This document shows, piece by piece, positions 55,633 to 64,000 of a DNA stretch of 64,000 nt (positions within the stretch are counted from its first letter, which is position 1; the number at the start of each line of letters is the position of its first letter). Origin of the DNA: Channallabes apus (taxonomy: Eukaryota > Chordata > Actinopteri > Siluriformes > Clariidae); the NCBI GenBank assembly GCA_030522415.1, contig CM060118.1, forward strand, positions 17,830,651-17,894,650, given 5' to 3'. The translations under genes were made by a program, and so were the position numbers. Below the pieces are notes generated by a model. It did no database searches. It worked only from the letters and a program-made list of their open reading frames with translations, and had not been told where the DNA came from.

Positions 55633-57958
55633 CACACTCTGTGCGTGTGTGTACACACACGTGTTCATGTTTGCTACAAGGAGCATACAATATGGGTGGA
55701 GCCAAAACTTGCGTGACAAACAGAAAGAAAAACAAGTGAGGCCGTCTCTCCTCCGGGCGGTGCATTTAATACCATTGCCTTTCATCTTTCATGTCGCTTC
55801 TGGTTAACCCTACTCTGCCTTCACTACTCACATCCATCTTTAATCAGCACTCCACCGAAAGCAGCACCAATTAGCTGAAGCGGGCCATCCAGTCCAGAGC
55901 AAGCCATTTATGAATTAAACGAACCAACAGATGAAGAGATTCTAAGTGACTCACTATCAGACTCCCTAGCATGGTGGTTCTTTATTTTGTCTTTTCAAAT
56001 AAAATTGGTCATTATTTTTAGTTATGCCAACTGAAAGAAGAACCCCTTTTAATCCGTGGTGTTTTCTCTTTTTTCCTCTAACAGGAAAGATGTTTGGAAT
56101 TAATATGAGTCCAGAGTTCTGGATTTTAGTGAGTTTTTAATTCTGGCATACAATTTTTGTAAGTTACGTAATATTTTATGAATTACTTAAATATTTTAGG
56201 TTACAATCACAAATAATGTCTGCAATTTTTTTCAGTTGCTGGAAGACCTAAACCTAAGTATGAGAGATCTTAAAGGCAACAGTCATAAAGGATTATAACT
56301 TAACAATTAAATTAGAAAAAATGTGATTCATTAGATCGCATTACTGAGAAATCTATCTTCTGTAGATTTTAGTAAATAATTTTTTTAGTCCACCCTATCA
56401 ATATAGAATCCATAGAGAAACCAAATATTGGAAACTAAAATAAAAAAAAGAACAAACAACATTGCTATATTGTTTTAATTAAATTAATACAACATATCAC
56501 AACCTAAAATACTTTTGAATAATTTCTACTTATTATTATGATAACATTTCTCCCTATCTTCCTCTCTTACACACGCACGCATACAAACGCACACACTTGA
56601 TCCCCTGTTTACAGATGTGATATTTAAACAAGGCTTGAAGTAATTACTCCATATTTGTGCCACTAACAAAGAAGTCTAATATAATCTGTATTTACTTCAT
56701 TCTCTTCCTCTTCTTCACACATACACCTACACATGCAAAATACAAGTACAATTCAACACACTCAAAAAATTTTAATAAACATGGTATTTTCCTGTAAAGT
56801 AAAAATAGGGGGAAATGTTTTGTACAGAATTTCTTGTTTTGATGCACTTTAAGCCTACACACATATTTTCATGTCTTCAGATCTTTCATTAGCAATGTTG
56901 GATATTTGAGTTTTGCAAAATATAGTCTGCAGATTAACTGAAACCTGGTAAAAATGTTCAGCTCTTTGTTGTGATGGGTTGAGGTTGACAGAGGTCAATA
57001 TGCTGAGAAGAGGTTAAACAAACTGACTCTCTGCCTGAAAAACCTCCAGCTGATAAAGTACTTAAATTTAGGCTTAAGTTTTTAGATTAAACATGAAAAT
57101 CTGCTGTTAGTGCGTCCTCATCTTTGTCCTCAAAAAAAAAAATTTAATTGAGATGTCGAACAAGCAATATGTGTATAATGGGAATATTAATCCTAATGTT
57201 TTATATTTCTATTTAGAAGTATTAATAAATGTACTGCATGTGCAAAACAAAAACTACTATGTCTAAATATACCTAAAACTTTTATTTAGTTGATTGAAAA
57301 GCCATTGTTTTTTTCCCCTCATTGGTTGGTTACTAGATTAGACATTAAATGCATTAAAACTATGCAAATTCCCATTTACATAAATTTTACAGAAATATAT
57401 TATATTAAACATATTTAAATACATTTCTGCACATGAATGATGAGTAATTTGTTTCAATAAGATGAACCTTAAAAAAAATAATAGTTTTACAAATATGCAG
57501 CAGCATTACATTAAATCATTACTGTACATTGTACATTGTATAAGTCTGCAACAGCAGTACATTAAATCATATACAGTACAGTTGATAGGATAAATTAGAG
57601 AACAAGGGTTTTATTTGGATATAAATAAGAGGGCTTATAGTTGTTCTTTATTTATTTATTTTATTTAAAAAATACCAAGTTCAAGTGTTTGATATGGGTA
57701 AGCTGAAAGAAGGGAACAACACTGATAGCACTTATACTAAATAGTAAACGGAAGGGTGCATAAATAAATATATTCACTAAAAACCCATAATTGGTGCTGA
57801 TTGCATTGTCAGACAGTTTTAATCATGTAAGCTAATAAAAATTATTCCTTCTATTATATTTATATACATACACCACTCATAAATTACTCTATCTATCTAT
57901 CTATCTGGTCTCCATGGTCCATAGTTGACCTACAGAGGTTCCTACAGTAGATGGAGAG
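55633..57958. other. No gene recognised
   Basis: AT-rich DNA. A stretch at 55790-55930 is less repetitive and has homeodomain-type ATTA/TAAT cores. No coding support. Confidence 0.45.
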
Positions 57959-58022
<64 letters not shown>

Positions 58023-58078
58023 CAACAACAATATTATTATTATTATTAATTATTATTATTATTATCGTCATCATAATC
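57959..58078. repeat. (AAT)n followed by inverted (ATT)n
   Basis: An AAT run passes through a short AAC run into an ATT run. The two halves are complementary and could pair. Confidence 0.95.
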
Positions 58079-58726
58079 TTTAGCATCATCATTATCGTCA
58101 TCCTTATCAAGTAAAGTCAGTAATGTAAGGAGGTACTTTTGGGAAGAATACTTAATTAAATGCTAAGCTAAATCTACACATTTTTGAGGTGCAAACATTT
58201 TGAAAATGAGGTGTCCAAGCCGAAATTGAAGGTAATTGAGAATGAAACTGAATCACAGTATTTGTCTGCATTATTACTAACTGGTGAAAGAGCCACACAC
58301 TGATAGTAGGGCTTTGGCAGTACAACCAATACTTTCACCAATGATTATCACAGTGACTGAATGCAGCTCTAAAGGGCAGGAGCACATGTCAGGACATACT
58401 GTATCAGGTCGATGCAGTTCAGGACAGGTCAAACTAAAGGCAGAAACATTAAAAAGGTGCAGTACATTAATAGGTTTTGTAATATATATTGTGTTAGTAC
58501 ATTTCAAACATACATTGAAATAAAAACTAAATTACATAAAATATTAGCCCTAGGTCAATGGGACAGCTTTTGGTAAGTAGTGAGCAAACACACACTTCTT
58601 TTGTTCCACATGTCCCATCCAGTGATATACAAGTCATCATACTACAACCACACAGATGTTCATGGTGATAAATTACTGTTAGACTATCAACATTACAAAT
58701 ATATTGTAATTTCAATATCCAGTGTA
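58079..58726. other. No gene recognised
   Basis: Spacer without supported features. Confidence 0.45.
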
Positions 58727-58925
58727 GGCGGCACGGTGGTGTAGTGGTTAGCACTGTCGCCTTGCACCTCCGGGTTCGATTCCCGGCCAGGCTCGATTCC
58801 CGTCTCTGTGTGCATGGAGTTTGCATGTTCTCCCCATGCTTGGTGGTTTTCCTACGGGTACTCCGGTTTCCTCCCACAGTCCAAAGACATGCAGATTAGG
58901 CTAATTGGCGTTCCCAAATTGACCA

Positions 58926-58962
<37 letters not shown>

Positions 58963-59090
58963 CTGCAATGGATTGGCACGCAGTCCAGGGTGTACCCTGC
59001 CTTGTGCCCAGAGTCTCCTGGGATAGGCTCCAGGTCCCCGCAACCCTAATACAGGATAAAGCGGTATTGAAGATGAATGAATGAATAAAT
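58727..59090 (+). mobile_element. Full-length tRNA-derived SINE
   Basis: The head GGTGGTGTAGTGGTTAGCAC with box A and GGGTTCGATTCCCGGCC with box B is tRNA-like. The body includes TGCATGGAGTTTGCATGTTC, TCCTCCCACAGTCCAAAGAC, a (GT)n run (58929-58960) and GGATAGGCTCCAGGTCCCCG. The tail is (GAAT)n. The flanks ATATCCAGTGT and ATATACAGTGT look like a slightly diverged duplication. Partial copies are at 36359-36636 and 49000-49100. Confidence 0.92.
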
Positions 59091-60054
59091 ATACAGTGTG
59101 ATTTAAACACACTGCTGCTCATTACACACACTCAAAATATGAAAATAAAAAACATCAGTCAAGACATATATTTCATAAATGAATTCTTCTTGTCCATTGA
59201 GACTTTGATAAATAGTCTCCTCTGGCATATACTTGCAGTATAAGCCTATTCCACTAGTACAAACAAAAAACATTAGTTGGGTCCATCATTAAACACCATC
59301 TAGCCATGAAGAAAAACAGTTTACTCTTTTAAGAATATGCTGTTGCATCTGAACCAAGTTTTTAACAGTTATGGACAAACACCTGGCCTATTTGCTCTCA
59401 ATTGCAGCTCAGTGGGAAAACTTTTCTCTGGCCAAAAGAAATGAAAAACAATGTACAGTGCATAATTCCCTCGTTTTAGGTTTATAAGAGGGTAACTTCC
59501 ACACGAGTCCAACTTAAAAAAAATGTTTAAGAGCTTTTGACCACATTTTAAACAGTGTTTTGGGCAACTGACTCACATTAGATGTTTACAGAAATTAAAT
59601 AACAATTCAGTAATTCACAACCCCCTGTACTTGCTTGCATTGCAAACTATGCGTAACTACTGTAAATGTGTAGACCAAATCTTAGAATTTTAGCTTTGTG
59701 CAATTGTAGACTTTGTGGAAAATCTTTGTGTAAAAGTTAGAACTGTGCTTATAGAGAAGGTTCCCATGCGTAACATTCTGTGCTGTATAATGAGCATGGT
59801 GTGTACCAATGAAATAACAGCTTTCAAATAAAATGTGTTCAGATGTGAGCATGCCTGCCTGAAATATAGCCAAAAGACATGAGGAAAATAATACTACCAA
59901 AGTGTCATATAAAGTGTCAGAATGATCAAATTACTGTCCTACATAATTCATACTGGAATTAAGTTAAGGACCAACACATTAATAAAATTTTAAGGAATAA
60001 AGATGAACACTCAACATTGATGAAGAAATGTCAAAAAAAAAATCATGAATGATT
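59091..60054. other. No gene recognised
   Basis: AT-rich spacer. The short frame at 59682-59900 has no family features. Confidence 0.45.
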
Positions 60055-60609
60055 GTGATTAGAGATCACTTAAACATTAGGTGAAGTTTACATTAAAAAA
60101 AACAGAGCTGTTGTCAATAGTAAAAGTACAAACATTTCTACAGGCACAATGCAATAAGATCTTACAGAAACAACTAAACAGCTGTGCAACTTTTTAGGGA
60201 AATTAATCAAAAAACGTCTTCAGTTTGCCAGTATAAAGATTGTACTTTGGAGCACTGGAAAAAGGTCATGTGGACTAATTAGTCCAGACTGATCCTATTC
60301 AAGAGTGATGGCTGTACATCAGTGTAATAAGGAAAGCATGTGAAGGGTTATACTGTACTGTATCTGTCCACAGTACAAGTCATTGGAGGGAGTGCTATAA
60401 GCTGGGGTTGCTTCAGCTGGTCAGGTTAAGGCTCAGCAAAGTTATGTGGAAATAAAAATAAGTTTATGCCATCAATAGATTTTTTTTCTTCACTCTTAAA
60501 AAAGTGTTTCTGTGAGCAAGATGAATAATTTTCACATATGAATTGGCACCCACATTGCATGTGGTAATCAGAACTAATGGCTTTTTTTTTTTTTGGCCAG
60601 GCAGTGTAT
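60055..60609 (+). mobile_element. Tc1-type relic with decayed transposase
   Basis: The plus strand reads, with stops and shifts, LEHWKKVMW and SRLILFKSDG near 60250-60290 (first catalytic block, Asp lost), then GCFSWSGQ-like sequence near 60405 and the right terminus TTTTTTTGGCCAGGCAGTGT then ATA at 60585-60609. TGGCCAGGCAGTG is a known kind of Tc1 end in fish. The left end is too decayed to place precisely. Confidence 0.6.
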
Positions 60610-60848
60610 AATGATGATCCACAGGAAACCCCAGAAAAATGCACATACTCTTGCCATTGCCATGTTTACCGATATGTTAAAGTTGTGATTTATGTAATAA
60701 ACTGCAGTTTTATAACTTCACCAATAGATGGAGTAATATATCTAACATCAATCTATGCACAAAGGATATTTAATTGCATTATCTATAATTTTGGCAAACT
60801 GATGATTGCTAATGGTGTATGCTTGGATTAATCAGTATTTATAGCTGG

Positions 60849-60887
60849 AGAAGAGAAGAGAAGAGAAGAGAAGAGAAGAGAAGAGAA
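60849..60887. repeat. (AGAAG)n microsatellite
   Basis: Pentanucleotide run of about eight units, followed by a (GA)n run at 60909-60924. Confidence 0.95.
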
Positions 60888-61805
60888 TGTATGTATTAGT
60901 GTGTATTGGAGAGAGAGAGAGAGATTTGTAATGCTCTAAATGGCTGGTCAGCAGTGTGAAAAGGCCATGCCAATCTAGATAAAGTTCAGTAGGAATACAT
61001 AACCTCTGCCTTTTCTTCCACTGGTTGGTGAATGTAGATGCAAAACATACTGCTGTTCAAACAGATCTAAAAGTTAATTCATCTCTCTTACACACACACA
61101 CACACACGCGCACAAATGCACATATGACTTGAGTGCAAGAACAGGATGGATGTAATTCACTTCCATGTGTGGAAACTCTGAGGTCTGGCCTTTGTCATTT
61201 CAAGCACTAAACCATTCACATATGAAATGTAACTTCATCAGGCAAAGGTGAAATTAAAGGTCAAAATAAAACACACGTACAGTGAGCAAAACATGGGGCT
61301 CAGTAGAGTTTAGACTCTCAATCTATTTAAGGTGCCCAATACCAACGTAAAGAGTGAAGCTGTTATTAAACCTCCTCAATCATGACACCATGATCACGAT
61401 TTCAAATAAAAATAATAATAACGACAATTATATATTTGTAACGCTTATACGTGGAAAAACATTAAAGCAAGAGTGTTAAACTCCCCACCTTTCATCTGTC
61501 TTGATGGTTGCTCTGTAACCGCGAATGACTTTTTATCTAGGTGGTGTGACTCATGAAAATTATATACATTTATTGTTCTTTTTTATGTTGATCGTATCTA
61601 TGTGGTCTTGGCTATCCCAATTTTAGTCCATGGAGTTAACAATTACTCGATATACTGGACAGAAAATAATATACTGCAGAAGAATAATCTTAAAGCGCTA
61701 TAAAACATTGTCAAATTTGTTAATTATTACAGTCTAGTCTCGTTGTTTTTAAATGCATTTAATTGAAAACCACTCAATTAAACTACAAAATTACACTAAA
61801 ATGAA

Positions 61806-61879
<74 letters not shown>
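61806..61879. repeat. (ATAG)n microsatellite
   Basis: About 18 ATAG units ending in a short ATCTATCT inverse. Confidence 0.95.
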
Positions 61880-63269
61880 CTATCTGGCGGACGGGCGGAG
61901 AACCAAGCAAACAATAAGCTAAATCAATAAACGAGGTCTAAAATAATTCATCCGTTCGTTTTGATAGATTTGCTAAAGTATTAGTGAAGTGCAATTGACC
62001 AAATTAATATTAAGCTAGCACACAGAAACCATTAAACAACAGTTACAGTTATCATGGCTGCATAATATATTTGTTTCTGCACGTTAGATAAGCACACTGT
62101 ACAAATATGTAAATTATAAGGATATCTTATACAAAATAAAGTTTTTGTTATTGGATATTTTAATTGGGGGTTGTTATAGACATTTACAGTATTAGGTAGT
62201 GAGTTGCTGACATACATTGTCTGATTCAAACGCTGTATCGCTATTTACACCCATGAGAAATATGGCAGCCTACAGCTACAAAGTCTGTTTCTTTATAGCT
62301 GTATACTTGTCTGTTTGCTATGAAATAAAGAAAACGATTTCATGATGTTAAAAAGATGGAAATTGTTCTTTAGATTTTTTAAGACAAAAATATTTTGTTA
62401 AAATTTAGTATTAACAATATTAAATGGTTCATTAATTAAAAAAAAAAATTAAAAGTAGTCATAGACGGATTTAAACTGGATCTTACGGCAAATAAATAAA
62501 TAAATAAATATTTTAATTTTTACCTGCGCACAATCAGGTAATTCGGTTTACTAAACCTGCTGAAAAATCTATATTGTAATTTTAGTCATAAACTATTTGG
62601 TTTATACTATTAGTACTGGGATACTTAATTACTTATACTTATTTACTTACTTGCTTACTTACTTACAAATAAAGTTTATTTATTTATTTGCTTGTTTGTT
62701 TATTTGAACTTTGTGTTTGATGTATGATACACCACCGAAAAACATAATTTACCTATTAAAGTTTAATAAAGTTTTTCATTTCAGGAAGATGACAAAAAGG
62801 GGGGAAAAACAAAGATTAAGAGCGACCATTAGCTTAATTGAGTTCTGCCAAATTTTCTTTATTTGCGTTAAGTAAACGCGCGCTTAATCCAAAATTTTGG
62901 AATCTTCTTTCATGCATTTTTACACATACAGCATGTTTTAATTACAGGATATCACATGTCTAATATAATCTACATCTAAATCCATGTCACATTTTATGCT
63001 ATAACCTGAATACATTAGGTTACAAATAAACCTTTGTTGACATGCATTGTCCAAAGAAAAATGTGACATGATAATAATGATAATAACATCTTTATTCGGT
63101 AAATTACCAAGACTTGTGAAGAATCCCGGTATTTCCATTAGTGCACCTTTTTTTTAACAAAAGAGAATGTATATGTGGTAATATAATGCTAGTTGATTTA
63201 TTCTTAAAAAAGAGTACCTATATAAATATCGAAACAAAAAAAGTTTTCATTTAACGACATGCTCAAGCA

Positions 63270-63689
63270 GTGCAACGGCGGAGTTCCTTTTCGGCAGAAC
63301 GCGGGCATGACGTCACAACATATCCCGCCAATAGGCAGTCAGAATCAGGCTCCCCGCGCGGCGCCGGTAACTGTCTAAGCAAGCATTTTTATTTGTTCCC
63401 TAATTGACCCAGATAAAGCGCTCACTGGCAGGGATCCTTCGACCCCCAGGCGCTGTCAGCAACAGAGCAGGGATTTGCGGACAGTAATAGCCTTTTACCG
63501 TACGCGTCCAATTTACCAGTGTGATCGTCCTAAAAGCGGGACGTTCTCGGTTTGGTATCTCGGGACCTAATCTCAATAAGACATGGTGCAACGGGGACAT
63601 CTTGAAGAAACAGCTTCATTTTTAGCGTGACACACACCCACCCTCTACACACACATGAACTTGGATTTTACGCAAAATAAAAACGGAAG
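63270..63689 (+). promoter_or_regulatory. Probable promoter and 5' UTR of the homeobox gene
   Basis: GC content rises sharply here. A full CRE palindrome TGACGTCA is at 63308-63315 and a CCAAT box at 63328-63332, followed by a CG-dense stretch (CCCCGCGCGGCGCCGG, 63353-63368). No TATA box is clear. The ATG at 63690 follows about 320 bases later. Assignment rests on position and motif content. Confidence 0.5.
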
Positions 63690-63975
63690 ATGCCCGAAAC
63701 AATCACAGAGAGCAACACGTCTGCGCTGTCGCGAGGATCTTCGTTTTTTATCGAGAACTTGCTTGGCTCACATCGCACCGAACCTCCAGCTTCTAATCTC
63801 AAACACTTGCGTGATGGCGTAGGACACAGAGAGATGAAACACAAGACAACGTATCACCATGAAGTGTGCCGTGCAGAATCCAGCACAAACTCCAAATCGG
63901 ATATGTGCCCACCCTCGCCTTCGCCCTGGAATGGAAGGGACTCCCTGAATCTCAGGGCTCTCGAGAGATCTGATA
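63690..63975 (+). CDS. First coding exon of an Hmx/Nkx5-type homeobox gene (partial)
   Basis: The ATG at 63690 (GGAAGATGC context) opens MPETITESNTSALSRGSSFF then IENLLGSHRTEPPASN. The SSFFIENLLG block close to the N-terminus matches the N-terminal motif of Hmx1-class proteins (human HMX1 starts MPD.LTEP and carries SSFLIENLL). The exon ends with LNLRALERSDS and a GTGAGT donor at 63976 in phase 1. Hmx genes typically have two exons with the homeodomain in the second, which would lie beyond the window. Hmx proteins are nuclear transcription factors acting in eye, ear and craniofacial development. hmx1 and hmx4 cannot be told apart here, so no symbol is given. Without the homeodomain the call rests on one short motif and the exon structure. 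Confidence 0.6.
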
Positions 63976-64000
63976 GTGAGTAATCAAAGCCATAAATACA

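Larger units (their letters stand above)
60610..63260. other. No coding gene recognised upstream of the homeobox exon
   Basis: AT-rich, mostly unique DNA with the microsatellites listed separately. The segment 62790-62900 is rich in homeodomain-type TTAATTG/TTAAG motifs and could be regulatory. Confidence 0.45.

Noticed and set aside
55385..55765. Apparent protein with Tyr/Leu/Ser and Cys/Met/Tyr/Val repeats
   Set aside because: It is the translation of the GATA/CATA microsatellite.
58727..58800. Second tRNA gene candidate
   Set aside because: Box A and B are present but belong to the SINE head; the same family occurs twice more in the window.
63400..63600. Minus-strand frame in the homeobox promoter region
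   Set aside because: It lies in the 5' untranslated/promoter region, shows no family motif, and opposes the supported exon.

Overview
This window looks like intergenic DNA from a teleost fish. It is AT-rich and packed with fish-type mobile elements: Tc1 elements with DD34E transposases, hAT elements, a PIF/Harbinger element with a Myb-like partner gene, DIRS tyrosine-recombinase retrotransposons, L2-like and jockey-like LINEs, and tRNA-derived SINEs. The SINE and LINE tails resemble those common in otophysan fish such as catfishes, but I could not test the taxon. The only host gene I can support is the first coding exon of an Hmx/Nkx5-type homeobox gene at the right edge (63690-63975), preceded by a GC-richer promoter region.

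Layout. 1-955: jockey-like LINE fragment (minus). 1016-2540: small MITEs with a hAT MITE inside one. 3221-7802: degenerate DIRS element (minus) that has lost its reverse-transcriptase active site. 9513-11045: LINE remnants. 11204-12795: complete Tc1-type element with an open transposase. 13211-15351: 2.1-kb foldback element. 15569-16940: deleted Tc1 copy. 17090-34834: a stack of nested transposons. 36359-38480: a SINE and an L2-like LINE. 38598-40807: LTR element carrying an unusual proline-rich repetitive reading frame. 45855-48524: a hAT element interrupted by an inverted copy of itself. 48525-63250: mostly unique AT-rich DNA with scattered SINEs, Tc1 relics and microsatellites.

The central structure is the stack at 17090-34834. 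A hAT-like element (8-bp duplication with 7 of 8 bases matching) holds two other elements: one with CCCAGATAGCA termini, which contains a Tc1 copy, a SINE and a piggyBac relic, and a TA-flanked Tigger-like element. The Tigger-like element holds a PIF/Harbinger transposon (3-bp duplication CTG). The Harbinger transposase gene holds a nearly intact DIRS retrotransposon, inserted exactly at an exon-intron boundary without target duplication. The order of insertion can be read from the boundaries.

The DIRS element at 26238-31754 has Gag, reverse transcriptase/RNase H and tyrosine recombinase frames, inverted ends, and an internal complementary region whose sequence records the circle junction. 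Its one obvious defect is a frameshift after RNase H near 29840. The Harbinger element still shows both usual genes: a DDE transposase (plus strand) and a multi-exon Myb/SANT-like protein (minus strand), both with frameshifts.
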